IMG/VR virus record: IMGVR_UViG_3300025418_000732
Coordinates: 1 to 40,066 of that record
Source of the DNA: a virus
Direction: 5' to 3' (one strand)
DNA: 40,066 nucleotides
Position numbers and translations under genes: made by a program. The notes under the pieces were generated by a model, which worked only from the letters and a program-made list of their open reading frames with translations, did no database searches and was not told where the DNA came from. Below, in pieces: positions 1-7,124 of the stretch. Each line of letters opens with the position of its first letter. Within the stretch, counting starts at the first letter, position 1.

Positions 1-102
1 CCGCAGACCGCAGACCGCAGACCAGCAGACAATCAGACCGCAGACCGCAGACCGCAGACAATCAGACCGCAGACCGCAGACCGCAGACCGCAGACAATCA
101 GA
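1..102. repeat. CCGCAGA heptamer tandem array with CAATCAGA spacers
   Basis: Ten perfect CCGCAGA heptamers occur in blocks of three, three and four. The blocks are separated by an octamer, CAATCAGA (30-37, 59-66, 95-102), with one CCAGCAGA variant at 22-29. The array is cut by the left edge, so its true length is unknown. It lies just downstream of the terminator of the leftward operon. Function is unknown; a recombination or terminus-associated repeat, or an assembly breakpoint, are possible. Confidence 0.9.
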
Positions 103-110
103 GAAAACAA

Positions 111-157
111 AAAAACCCGATTCACCGCCGTTTTATGGGATTTGAATCGGGATTTTT
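111..157 (-). terminator. Terminator of the leftward operon
   Basis: The arms CCCGATTC (116-123) and GAATCGGG (144-151) pair around a 20-nt loop. Read on the minus strand, the stem is followed by a run of seven T before GTTTTC, as in an intrinsic terminator. The A-run at 111-115 and T-run at 153-157 can extend the stem, so it may work in both directions. The last leftward gene ends at 204. Confidence 0.65.
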
Positions 158-203
158 GGGCCGGCGCTGGCCGGCGTGATACAGCGCGAAAATTAAGGGT
201 TAT

Positions 204-353
204 TTATGCATCATTAGCTCCCCCTAAATAGGCGTCAATGGCGTCGGATATTGTGTATTTATCGATTGTCGCGCCACGCGATATTTCCTCGTTTATGTAA
301 TCGGATAAATATTGCATAAACGCATAAATGTTTTGTATTTCCAATTTTGTCAT
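204..353 (-). CDS. Small hypothetical protein (49 aa)
   Basis: This short leftward ORF starts with ATG at 353-351 and ends with TAA at 206-204. An AAGGG motif lies just upstream, and its start is 2 nt past the stop of the cysteine-rich gene, so it is probably translationally coupled. The product begins MTKLEIQNIYAF and ends YLGGANDA. It looks like a small soluble helical protein with no membrane segment. I do not recognise a family. It is the last gene of the operon before the terminator at 111-157. Confidence 0.55.
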   Translation of the reverse strand: MTKLEIQNIYAFMQYLSDYINEEISRGATIDKYTISDAIDAYLGGANDA

Positions 354-355
354 TT

Positions 356-1036
356 TTAGCCCTTAAAAATTTGAATTGTCTTTTCCACTGATTTTCTACC
401 TGCGCCATGCGCGGGAAAACCGACGATGACGTCGCGTTGACGTGCGCACAATTGGCACGTCGCGCACGATACACCGTCGCGAATAGTGGCAGGGCAAATA
501 ACGACGCGACGGCCCATTGGGGTAAATGTGTTTTCTGTAGAATCGGCAGGTAAAACAGTTACAACGGGCCCGATTTTCAAATTTGCCAATTTATCTGCAT
601 GGTCTAAATTATTGGCGCTTAAATTTACAGTAAAACCCCATTCATTCGCGCCTTTTATAAATTTTGCATTGTCGCCAATAGCGGGCGAATAATGGGTATA
701 TGTAAAACCCCTTAAACCGATATTCGCACGCACTATTTCACCTAATGCGGCGCCGTCGATATGCTCGCCGTCGCCCGATAGGTCTCCCGCTTGCGCATGA
801 CGCCACAATTGACCGGCCGGAAAATTTGAAATTGTCTCAATATAACCGGCCAAGTCAGTGCCACGCGTCCCGTCGTTTACTTTGCCCCAATGCAAGGCCA
901 ACGGCCCTGATTTTGCGTAACATCCACCGGCTTTGAATGGGCACGCATTGGGGCACGTATCGGCCGAGATAGTGCTCACAGGTATCGGGCCGGTTTTGGC
1001 ATTTCCTGATTTTAACGTGATATGGTAAAACGTCAT
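356..1036 (-). CDS. Cysteine-rich conserved phage protein (DUF7227-like)
   Basis: This is a 226-aa product with two cysteine clusters: C28-x3-C32-x6-C39 near the N-terminus (motif CPNACPFKAGGCYA) and C181-x9-C191-x2-C194-x2-C197 near the C-terminus. The pattern suggests zinc or iron-sulfur binding. It recalls a phage family I know as DUF7227 and, more loosely, Gp37/Gp68-type proteins with a CANCYA-like motif; I cannot confirm either. The start is ATG at 1036 behind a GGGGTT motif. It is the largest gene of the leftward operon, 2 nt from both neighbours. No catalytic function can be assigned. Confidence 0.75.
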   Translation of the reverse strand: MTFYHITLKSGNAKTGPIPVSTISADTCPNACPFKAGGCYAKSGPLALHWGKVNDGTRGTDLAGYIETISNFPAGQLWRHAQAGDLSGDGEHIDGAALGEIVRANIGLRGFTYTHYSPAIGDNAKFIKGANEWGFTVNLSANNLDHADKLANLKIGPVVTVLPADSTENTFTPMGRRVVICPATIRDGVSCATCQLCARQRDVIVGFPAHGAGRKSVEKTIQIFKG

Positions 1037-1038
1037 TT

Positions 1039-1254
1039 TTAACCCCGATAAATAATAGTTGAAACGTAAAATATAGAATCGGATATATCACATTTTCCAA
1101 TGTGAGTTGGGGTTTTAAAATCGTCAAATTTGCCACCGTATAACGTGTTCATGTAATCGGTAAGCTGTTCTATTTCAACATCCGATAATCCACTCGTATC
1201 GCCGGCAAATATCGCCGGCAAGAATTTATCGTCAACGTTTATTAAAATTCGCAT
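1039..1254 (-). CDS. Hypothetical protein (71 aa)
   Basis: The 71-aa product begins MRILINVDDKFLPAIFAG and contains an acidic stretch (LSDVEIEQLTDYMNTLYGG). The start is ATG at 1254 preceded by AAGGGGTT, a good ribosome binding site. Its stop lies 2 nt before the start of the cysteine-rich gene, indicating one transcript. It is probably a small soluble cytoplasmic protein; no family is recognised. Confidence 0.65.
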   Translation of the reverse strand: MRILINVDDKFLPAIFAGDTSGLSDVEIEQLTDYMNTLYGGKFDDFKTPTHIGKCDISDSIFYVSTIIYRG

Positions 1255-1298
1255 TATTAACCCCTTACATGAATAATATTGAAATGGTCACGCATAAA

Positions 1299-1607
1299 TT
1301 AATAAGCACAAATTTCCCCCAAAATTTTATTGTAAACGTCACGTTTAGAATGATAATACTCGGAGTTATTTTCACCGGCGCGAAAATTTGACCACTGATT
1401 CTGTTTAGAGAATCGTTCTATATCGCTTTGCAAATTATTATTAGAATAATGGGCTTTGAATCCATTAATATCATAATGCGCGATAAACCCAGAACAATTA
1501 TATAAATAATCGTATCCGGTTTTATTTAGTTTATTAATATCCTTGCAAGCGGCCAAAACGTTTTTAACTATTAGCGCTTGTTTTTTTGTGTCAATTGGTT
1601 TAATCAT
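1299..1607 (-). CDS. Hypothetical protein (102 aa)
   Basis: The 102-aa product is rich in Asn, Lys and Tyr (for example YDYLYNCSGFIAHYDINGFK) and has no membrane segment. The start at 1607 overlaps the stop of the upstream gene in an ATGA arrangement, so translation is likely coupled. No family is recognised. The 44-nt gap to the next gene holds only that gene's ribosome binding site. Confidence 0.6.
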   Translation of the reverse strand: MIKPIDTKKQALIVKNVLAACKDINKLNKTGYDYLYNCSGFIAHYDINGFKAHYSNNNLQSDIERFSKQNQWSNFRAGENNSEYYHSKRDVYNKILGEICAY

Positions 1608-1882
1608 AATTTTCCCGTTTTGACTTTGTTAATTGCTTCAGTGCGAGAATTGGCACGCACATAAACTACACGCGGCTCGCCGTCAACCCAGCCCCACACG
1701 CCCCACACGTTACACGGCGTGCCCCAGTAAGCCCCGCCCTTATCGTATCCGTCGCCCCCGCCTTGGTGGCGTGCATGAAAACACTTTGCACCGGCTAAAT
1801 TTGCGGGGTTATCCCCACGCCGGCCCATTGGTGCACCGCGCCGGCTTGAAACGTCAAAAAATGGGTTAAATTGTTTTCTCAT
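1604..1882 (-). CDS. Gly/Arg-rich hypothetical protein (92 aa)
   Basis: I place the start at ATG 1882 (MRKQFNPFFDVSSRRG) because AAGGGG sits 6 nt upstream. The earlier in-frame ATG at 1915 has no such site and would overlap the previous gene. The middle of the protein is rich in Gly, Trp and His and has two cysteines (AGAKCFHARHQGGG and GTPCNVWGVWGW). The C-terminal EPRVVYVRANSRTEAINK looks like a compact alpha/beta tail. Function is unknown. Confidence 0.6.
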   Translation of the reverse strand: MRKQFNPFFDVSSRRGAPMGRRGDNPANLAGAKCFHARHQGGGDGYDKGGAYWGTPCNVWGVWGWVDGEPRVVYVRANSRTEAINKVKTGKL

Positions 1883-1892
1883 GGTTTGCCCC

Positions 1893-2198
1893 TTATTTGC
1901 TTGTTTTGCGTGCACTGATTCGCACGCTGTAGAACGGATCGCCCGTTGACGTATGCGCGGTTATCAATTGACGCGACGGGTTAAATTTTGCGGCTATGCT
2001 TTGCCAATCAATCACGGCGCGGCCGTCGCTGTAAGTTATAGCGCACCGGTGCAAAGTGCCGTCGATTGTGCCGGCGCCGGTTTCAATTAATAAATCCTTT
2101 AGTTGTTTTTCTTGTTGCATTAAATCGGCAATTTCCGATTTAATAGCGGCCAATTCGTCGACGACATTGGATAAATTTAATTTAGTGATAATTTGCAT
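1893..2198 (-). CDS. Coiled-coil hypothetical protein (101 aa)
   Basis: The N-terminal half (about residues 8-42) is a heptad-like helix (VVDELAAIKSEIADLMQQEK) suggesting a coiled coil. The C-terminal half looks like a small beta domain (GTLHRCAITYSDGRAVIDW). ATG at 2198 is preceded by AAAGGATAG, a strong ribosome binding site that adjoins a TTTAGGG array. This layout is common among phage accessory proteins of unknown role. It is probably soluble. Confidence 0.65.
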   Translation of the reverse strand: MQIITKLNLSNVVDELAAIKSEIADLMQQEKQLKDLLIETGAGTIDGTLHRCAITYSDGRAVIDWQSIAAKFNPSRQLITAHTSTGDPFYSVRISARKTSK

Positions 2199-2207
2199 TT
2201 TCTATCC

Positions 2208-2254
2208 TTTAGGGTTTAGGGTTTAGGGTTTAGGGTTTAAGGGTTTAGGGTTTA
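2208..2254. repeat. TTTAGGG tandem repeat, larger array
   Basis: Four perfect TTTAGGG heptamers are followed by one TTTAAGGG octamer, another TTTAGGG and a final TTTA. The array fills the whole spacer between the 32-aa membrane peptide and the next leftward gene. It runs from the stop codon of the first (TTA at 2252-2254 read in reverse) to the AAAGGATAG ribosome binding site of the second. The unit equals the plant-type telomere heptamer. A role as a spacer, mRNA element or protein site is speculative. Confidence 0.95.
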
Positions 2255-2350
2255 TTTGACCAAAACGTCAAAATATTTCAAAGCAAAAAAGCATAGAACG
2301 GCCGCGATAGCCAATGCTGTTGAAAAATCCAAAAATTTATCCTTAATCAT
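2252..2350 (-). CDS. Single-pass membrane peptide (32 aa)
   Basis: This tiny leftward ORF encodes 32 residues: a short charged N-terminus (MIKDKFLDF), a hydrophobic segment of about 15 residues (STALAIAAVLCFFAL), then KYFDVLVK. It has a strong ribosome binding site (AAAGGATAG, 5 nt before ATG 2350), and its stop merges with the TTTAGGG array. It is probably an inner-membrane microprotein. Small phage membrane peptides can affect lysis timing or superinfection, but nothing here shows which. Confidence 0.6.
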   Translation of the reverse strand: MIKDKFLDFSTALAIAAVLCFFALKYFDVLVK

Positions 2351-2359
2351 TCTCTATCC

Positions 2360-2380
2360 TTTAGGGTTTAGGGTTTAGGG
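2360..2380. repeat. TTTAGGG tandem repeat, smaller array
   Basis: Three perfect TTTAGGG heptamers lie directly upstream of the ribosome binding site of the 32-aa membrane peptide. The arrangement matches the larger array at 2208-2254: CTATCC then (TTTAGGG)n on the plus strand. Confidence 0.95.
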
Positions 2381-2414
2381 TTTGGTTTTCATGCTTCGCG
2401 CTATTGCGTCGCAT
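2361..2414 (-). CDS. Possible leader peptide (17 aa)
   Basis: ATG at 2414-2412 opens a 17-codon frame (MRRNSAKHENQTLNPKP) whose last codons and stop are read from the TTTAGGG repeat. AGGATAG lies 9 nt upstream of the ATG. It would be the first translated unit after the predicted leftward promoter. It may equally be chance; only the ribosome binding site and position support it. Confidence 0.2.
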   Translation of the reverse strand: MRRNSAKHENQTLNPKP

Positions 2415-2423
2415 GGTGTAATT

Positions 2424-2454
2424 CTATCCTATAACGGCTATCATTTAAGGATAG
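2424..2454. promoter_or_regulatory. Inverted repeat, possible operator
   Basis: CTATCCT (2424-2430) and AGGATAG (2448-2454) form a 7-bp inverted repeat with a 17-nt centre, just downstream of the predicted leftward transcription start. It could be a repressor site or an mRNA hairpin. The left arm also doubles as the ribosome binding site of the possible 17-aa leader, so the symmetry may be incidental. Confidence 0.35.
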
Positions 2455-2466
2455 TTGACAAAAAAA

Positions 2467-2495
2467 ACAATAGATTTTTTGTAAAGTTATGTAAA
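2467..2495 (-). promoter_or_regulatory. Leftward promoter candidate
   Basis: On the minus strand TTTACA (2495-2490) is followed after exactly 17 nt by TATTGT (2472-2467), in an AT-rich stretch. Transcription would start near 2460 and enter the leftward operon. A TTGACA on the plus strand at 2455-2460 has only a weak -10 partner (TTTGTA), so I favour the leftward reading. Confidence 0.4.
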
Positions 2496-2508
2496 GTGCA
2501 AAATTAAT

Positions 2509-2690
2509 TTAGCGGCCCAGCACTTAGCGGCCCATGCACAATGCGGCCCATGCACTTAGCACAATGCACTTAGCGGCCCAGCACTCAGCGGCCCATGCAC
2601 TTAGCGGCCCATGCACTTAGCGGCCCATGCACTTAGCGGCCCATGCACTTAGCGGCCCATGCGCTTAGCGGCCCATGCAACAATGCACCG
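2509..2690. repeat. 16-bp iteron-like direct repeats
   Basis: Ten copies of the core GCGGCCC lie mostly 15-16 nt apart (cores starting near 2512, 2527, 2543, 2573, 2588, 2604, 2620, 2636, 2652 and 2668). Each is within a unit close to TTAGCGGCCCATGCAC. The array has an AT-rich flank on its left (2461-2510). A partial unit (TTAGCACAATGCAC) replaces one core near 2556-2569. Direct repeats beside an AT-rich tract resemble a replication origin or a protein-binding array near the packaging genes, but function is not shown. Confidence 0.85.
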
Positions 2691-3100
2691 ATAAAGCTAA
2701 GGGCCGTTAACAATGGCCGCTTATCCATCTACGCGCGAATCGGCCAAGATTAAGAAAAACCGATATACAATTCATCGATTCGGACATCATTTCACGCATG
2801 GGTTATGCGCTAAAGCACTGATTTAACATAATGACAGTTGTATCAAATGGGTTTTCCCCTATGCGGCTCGATTCGCTGCACCGATCCGGCCCGATCCGGC
2901 TTCGGCTTTGCACTTTTTGCGCCGGTTTAGGGTAAAAAGGGACTCTAGGCTCCCCCCCACCCTAAAAAAGCCCCTCCACCCTACCGCATTTTTCGCCTAC
3001 CAATCTAAAAATCATTTCCGCAATCGCCCAAAATTTTTTTTATTTTCTAATCTATTAGAGGTGCGAAATAGTTTCGCATCCATCCCCATGAGCATAATGC
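2691..3100. other. Gene-free stretch upstream of the terminase
   Basis: No convincing gene is seen on either strand here; with the iteron array and promoter elements, 2415-3136 is the longest gene-free interval in the window. It holds one DnaA-box-like 9-mer (TTATCCATC, 2721-2729), a repeated GATCCGGC (from about 2882), and a stretch rich in C-runs and AAAA near 2945-2980. The position just upstream of the small terminase is where a cos or pac site would be expected, but no such site can be identified by eye. Confidence 0.5.
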
Positions 3101-3130
3101 TTGCCTTGCAACTGGTGCCCGTGATATAAA
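3101..3130 (+). promoter_or_regulatory. Promoter candidate for the terminase/head operon
   Basis: TTGCCT (3101-3106), an 18-nt spacer and TATAAA (3125-3130) precede the small terminase ATG at 3137 by 6 nt. No ribosome binding site is seen between them, so this would give a leaderless or nearly leaderless transcript. The same arrangement recurs at three other late genes (7125, 11895, 16781). Confidence 0.45.
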
Positions 3131-3136
3131 CGGCGC

Positions 3137-3574
3137 ATGAGAAAGCCACCCCGACCAGCAGTTCGTTATAGTGAGGCCGTTGCGAATCAAATCTTGGATT
3201 TGATGATGCAAGGCCATTCTGTTCACGAAATCGGCAAAATGCCTGGTATGCCGTCTGATTTTGTGATTCGCAAATGGGCGATGGATAACCACAGTGGATT
3301 TGGTGACAGGTACTGGGACATTCGCAGGGCCATTTATGATGGTTTGTTGGAAGAGATTCTGGAAATTGCGGATGACAGTAGTGGGGATGCGTTTATTGAC
3401 CAAGAGGGTAATCGCAAGATGGACAATGAGTTTGTCCAGCGGTCACGTTTGAGGGTTGATACAAGAAAGTGGATTTTGTGCAAGGTGTTGCCAAAAATTT
3501 ATAACAGTCCTGCCAATGGCACTGCCGAAGTAGATACGAAGGTAGTTGTTGAGGGCGGGTTGCCTGATGCCTAA
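3137..3574 (+). CDS. terS: Terminase small subunit
   Basis: The 145-aa product has an N-terminal helix-turn-helix-like part (about residues 12-50, EAVANQILDLMMQGHSVHEI then a second helix). Its C-terminal motif RSRLRVDTRKWILCKVLPKIY is characteristic of the Sf6-type small terminase family as I recall it. The protein recognises phage DNA and hands it to the large subunit. ATG 3137 has no ribosome binding site and sits 6 nt after a TATAAA hexamer. The gene overlaps the large terminase by 8 nt. Confidence 0.85.
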   Translation: MRKPPRPAVRYSEAVANQILDLMMQGHSVHEIGKMPGMPSDFVIRKWAMDNHSGFGDRYWDIRRAIYDGLLEEILEIADDSSGDAFIDQEGNRKMDNEFVQRSRLRVDTRKWILCKVLPKIYNSPANGTAEVDTKVVVEGGLPDA

Positions 3575-4844
3575 GGTTACGTTACCTACTCTTCATTCTG
3601 GTCAGGTGGAGATATGGCAAAACAAGAGTCGATTTAATGTAGTTTGCTGTGGTCGCCGTTGGGGTAAAACCAAGATGATGGTGACGATTGCGGCGGATAC
3701 GGCTTTGAAGGGTTTTCAGGCGGGGTTATTTACGCCTGAGTGGCGTCAGTTGGCGGAGCCGCAGACAGAGTTGCTGGATATATTGAAGCCGGTGACTAAG
3801 TCGGCCAGTAAGACTGAGGGGGTTATTCGCTGCACGACTGGTGGGGTGAATGATTTTTGGGTGGTGAATGACAACCCTTTGGCTGGGCGCGGGAGGACGT
3901 ACAAGGTTGGGTTTTTGGATGAAGCGGCTTTTACGAAGCCCGACATGATTGATATTTGGTCAAAGTCTATTAAGCCGACATTATTGACAACCAAAGGGTC
4001 GTTTTGGTTGTTTTCTACGCCCAATGGGGTGGACCCAGATAATTTCTTTTACCGTGCTTGGCATGATGAGGAGTTGGGGTTTAAGCAGTTTTATGCACCC
4101 ACAAGCACTAATCCTTATGTGCCTTTGGAGGAGCTGGAAAGTCTGAAGAGGACTGAGCATCCTTTGGTGTATCAGCAGGAGTATGAGGCCAAGTTCATTT
4201 CATGGGCCAATTCCACGTTTTTTAGGCTTGAGTATCTTTTAGAAAATGACCAGCCAGTAGAACCTGTCATGAAGTGTGATGGGGTCTATGCGGTGATGGA
4301 CTGCTCGGTGAAGAGTGGTAGTGAACATGATGCCACTGCCGTTGTTTATTATGGGTTTTCTAAGTATTACGGCCATAAGTTGGTGGTGTTGGATTGGGAG
4401 ATGTACTCGATTGATGCGGCGTCATTGGAGCATCTGGCCCCCAAGGTGATTGAGAAATGCGAGATGCTGGCGAGTACTTACCAGGCTCGGAGTGGCTCAA
4501 TGGGGTTGTTTGTTGAGGATGCTGCGGGTGGCAGTGTATTGATCCAACAGGCGAGGACTCGTGGATGGCCTGTTCGGGCGTTGTCCAGTCGTTTGATGAG
4601 TAAAGGTAAGGATGACCGAGCCTTTATTGTTGGGGGGCCAGTGGCAAGTGGTTTGTGTAAGATCAGTCGATATGCTTATGAAAAGGTATTGAGTTGGAAA
4701 GGAAGGTCGATGAATCACTTCCTGCATCAAGTAACTACCTTTAGAATTGGGGATAAAGAGGCTGCAAAGAGGGCAGATGACTTGCTGGACTGCTTTACTT
4801 ATGGTGTAGCGGTGGCGCTGACTGATTATTCGATGATGATTTGA
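3567..4844 (+). CDS. terL: Terminase large subunit
   Basis: The 425-aa packaging motor and nuclease has Walker A GRRWGKTK (residues 29-36), Walker B VGFLDEA (114-120) and a coupling motif around FWLFSTPNG (146-154). In the C-terminal nuclease the likely metal ligands are D245 (VMDCSV), D318 (FVEDAAGG) and the acidic cluster RADDLLD (402-408). The start is set at ATG 3567, behind GAGGGCGGG and overlapping terS by 8 nt; a TTG at 3546 is less likely. The length is normal for a one-piece large terminase and all key motifs are intact. Confidence 0.95.
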   Translation: MPKVTLPTLHSGQVEIWQNKSRFNVVCCGRRWGKTKMMVTIAADTALKGFQAGLFTPEWRQLAEPQTELLDILKPVTKSASKTEGVIRCTTGGVNDFWVVNDNPLAGRGRTYKVGFLDEAAFTKPDMIDIWSKSIKPTLLTTKGSFWLFSTPNGVDPDNFFYRAWHDEELGFKQFYAPTSTNPYVPLEELESLKRTEHPLVYQQEYEAKFISWANSTFFRLEYLLENDQPVEPVMKCDGVYAVMDCSVKSGSEHDATAVVYYGFSKYYGHKLVVLDWEMYSIDAASLEHLAPKVIEKCEMLASTYQARSGSMGLFVEDAAGGSVLIQQARTRGWPVRALSSRLMSKGKDDRAFIVGGPVASGLCKISRYAYEKVLSWKGRSMNHFLHQVTTFRIGDKEAAKRADDLLDCFTYGVAVALTDYSMMI

Positions 4845-4863
4845 TTATCGAGCAAGGGATGAT

Positions 4864-6285
4864 ATGAGCAACATAACCATTAACGGCACGGGGTATCCGA
4901 GTCCTTTGATGAACATTCTGAATATGGATGTGCAGCCAGGGGCGCAGTTGTCCTATGAGGACGCAAAAACTTTGTGGATATACCACCCTCTGGCCGCAAA
5001 GGTTGTGGAAAAGCCTGTTCGATTGGCGTTGTCTAAGCCACGGCAAATCAGCATTGGTTCTCCTGTTGAAGATTTGCTGATCAAGGCGTTCATGAAGGAA
5101 TGGAATGAGTTGGATTGCACCAACCACATTCGTGATTTGTTCCAGATTAGTCGGGTTTATGGTGTTGGGGCGGTTGTGGTGAATGCGCCTGATATGCCGA
5201 CCGATGCGCCGATTGATTTTTGGAAATTGGGTGAAGTAAGTGATTTGTATGTGAACGTGCTGGATGCTTTGAATCTGGCGGGTTCTGTGGTGACGAATCA
5301 GACGCCTAATGCGCCGGATTTCCAAAAGCCATTGAAATACATCACGGCTGCGGGTCAGCCTTATCACCCCAGCAAAAGCGTGACTGTGTTTCATGGCACG
5401 CCCATTTATTTGGATTTTCAAAGTTCGTCACTGAGCTTTTCTGGACGTAGTATTTTCCTTCGGGCTTTATACCCACTGAAGTCGTTTGTGCAGTCAATGC
5501 AGGTGGACGATTTGGTGTCGTTAAAGGCTGGGTTGTTGGTTGCGAAGATTCAGCAACCTGGCTCCATCATCAATAACCTGATGGAAAAAGCGGCTGGTTA
5601 CAAGCGTCAGTTGCTGCAAGAGGCGTCTACTGGAAATGTGTTGAGCATTCAGCCTGAGGAGAATATTGAGAGCATTGACCTTAATAATACCGATAAGGCG
5701 ATGACGGTGGCACGGGACAACATCATTGCCAATATTGCTGCGGCCAGTGATGTGCCAGCGATGTTGATCAAGGATGAGGCGTTCACCAAAGGGTTTGGTG
5801 AGGGCACTGAGGACACCAAGCAGATTGTGCAATACATTGATGGTTTGAGACATGAAATGCGACCTGCATTTGAGTTTTTTGATCGCATTGTGATGCACAG
5901 GGCTTGGAACCGTAACTTCTTTGAGGCTTTGAAGAATGAGTATCCTGAGTTGTACTCGGATGCGACTTATGAGAAGTTTTTCTTTGAGAGCAAAGATGCT
6001 TTTGAGGCCAAATGGCCCTCATTGATGGAAGAGCCTCACAGTGAGGTGATTAAGGGCGAAGAGGCCAAGCTGCACGGCATTACCGAGATATTGCGGACAT
6101 TGATGCCAGCGGTTGACCCTGAGAACCGTTCTAAATTAATTGAATGGGCTGAGAACAATATCAACAACATTCCTGAAATTTTCTCCAGTGAGTTGCGGTT
6201 GAATATTGATAATTTGAGGGATTATGAGCCGCCAGTGGCTCCGATGCCTGATGTTAAATTGCCGCCCCCATCCAGAGGGACGTAA
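4864..6285 (+). CDS. Portal protein (DUF1073 type)
   Basis: The 473-aa product lies directly after the large terminase, where the portal is expected. The motifs fit the DUF1073 portal family as I recall it: an early YHPLAAKVVEKP, then DLFQISRVYGVGAVVV, SIFLRALYPLKSF and the later DVPAMLIKDEAFTKGFGEG. It should form the dodecameric ring at the capsid vertex for DNA passage. ATG 4864 is preceded by AAGGGATGAT. The end overlaps the next ATG as TAATG. No extra C-terminal enzymatic domain is visible. Confidence 0.88.
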   Translation: MSNITINGTGYPSPLMNILNMDVQPGAQLSYEDAKTLWIYHPLAAKVVEKPVRLALSKPRQISIGSPVEDLLIKAFMKEWNELDCTNHIRDLFQISRVYGVGAVVVNAPDMPTDAPIDFWKLGEVSDLYVNVLDALNLAGSVVTNQTPNAPDFQKPLKYITAAGQPYHPSKSVTVFHGTPIYLDFQSSSLSFSGRSIFLRALYPLKSFVQSMQVDDLVSLKAGLLVAKIQQPGSIINNLMEKAAGYKRQLLQEASTGNVLSIQPEENIESIDLNNTDKAMTVARDNIIANIAAASDVPAMLIKDEAFTKGFGEGTEDTKQIVQYIDGLRHEMRPAFEFFDRIVMHRAWNRNFFEALKNEYPELYSDATYEKFFFESKDAFEAKWPSLMEEPHSEVIKGEEAKLHGITEILRTLMPAVDPENRSKLIEWAENNINNIPEIFSSELRLNIDNLRDYEPPVAPMPDVKLPPPSRGT

Positions 6286-7109
6286 TGGCTAAAGAGCGGT
6301 CATTTTCGACAGTTTTAGGCTTGGCAGTGGGGGCCATTGCATTGTATGGATTGCTGTCGAGTAAGCAGTTGAAGGACTGGGAAAAGGCTTTGATTGCGGC
6401 GGCGCTCTTTACGTTCATGCAGCCCAAGGAAATGAACGTGGTGCTTTATAAGCGCCTAGACGGCATTTATAAGGACATGGTGACAGATAAGAAGCTGCTG
6501 AAAAAGTATCCCAATATGGACCGTGGGGCGTTTGACAGGGCCAAGGACAAGATACTGCACCGACTGGCGCTGCGTAAGTTTTTGGGAGCGGATTTAATTG
6601 AAAAAAATTACAGAGAGTCAATTGACACCGTGGTTAGGCGTTTTATTGGATGGGCCAGCAGCGTACCTGCGGGTGGCATCAAAGAACTCGATAGGGAAGT
6701 CGAAAAACGCAAAATCCAAAAGGCTATCTCGAGCGTGGACGCAGAAGGCAAGTTTATTGTTCGAGATCAGATGCACAAATTCCAGACTGAGATTGAGGAA
6801 ATACTCAGCGTAGATGGACAGGCGATTGCGGCCAAGTGGCACTCACAGTGGCGAGTGCCAGGTTACAACTACCGTGAAAAGCACAAGCACATTGATGTGA
6901 GTGGTGAGGTGTTTGTGATTCGGGACAACTGGGCATTGCAGGGTAGGCTGATGAAGTTATCGGGCAGGAAGTATACGGATTCGATTATTCGCCCAGGCAT
7001 GGAGCCGAATTGCAAATGCGTTTATGAGTACATTTATTCATTATCTGACTTGCCTGATGATATGTTGACGGCCAAAGGTCGTGCAGCTATTGCGGCAAAG
7101 CTAAAATAG
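6285..7109 (+). CDS. MuF-like minor head protein
   Basis: The 274-aa protein follows the portal, as MuF-type head morphogenesis proteins usually do. Its C-terminal part carries the family's hallmarks: KWHSQWRVPGYNYREKHKHID (about residues 186-206), then FVIRDNWA, IRPGMEPNCKCVYEYIY. The N-terminus has a hydrophobic segment (about residues 8-25, VLGLAVGAIALYGLLSS) that is unusual for the family and could be a membrane-active or buried helix. It is probably incorporated into the prohead. Translation is coupled to the portal by TAATG. Confidence 0.75.
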   Translation: MAKERSFSTVLGLAVGAIALYGLLSSKQLKDWEKALIAAALFTFMQPKEMNVVLYKRLDGIYKDMVTDKKLLKKYPNMDRGAFDRAKDKILHRLALRKFLGADLIEKNYRESIDTVVRRFIGWASSVPAGGIKELDREVEKRKIQKAISSVDAEGKFIVRDQMHKFQTEIEEILSVDGQAIAAKWHSQWRVPGYNYREKHKHIDVSGEVFVIRDNWALQGRLMKLSGRKYTDSIIRPGMEPNCKCVYEYIYSLSDLPDDMLTAKGRAAIAAKLK

Positions 7110-7119
7110 GTCATACAAT
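7090..7119 (+). promoter_or_regulatory. Promoter-like element before the protease/scaffold gene
   Basis: TTGCGG (7090-7095), an 18-nt spacer and TACAAT (7114-7119) lie 5 nt before ATG 7125, and no ribosome binding site is seen. The -35 is weak. The case rests on its similarity to the elements at 3101, 11861 and 16746. Confidence 0.3.
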
Positions 7120-7124
7120 AAGAT

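Noticed and set aside
2455-2483. Rightward promoter TTGACA-N17-TTTGTA
   Set aside because: The -10 is poor and no gene follows for over 650 nt; the leftward TTTACA-N17-TATTGT in the same stretch explains the region better.
2509-2690. CRISPR array
   Set aside because: The repeat units are contiguous at 15-16 nt with no unique spacers.
2908-3129. 73-aa plus-strand ORF upstream of the small terminase
   Set aside because: No ribosome binding site, low-complexity C-run and AT-rich sequence, and it overlaps the promoter candidate; it reads like noise.
4864-6285. Anti-CBASS (Acb1-type) function for the portal gene, as sometimes attached to DUF1073 annotations
   Set aside because: The whole length is accounted for by portal-like sequence and there is no extra phosphodiesterase-type domain with paired HxT motifs visible.
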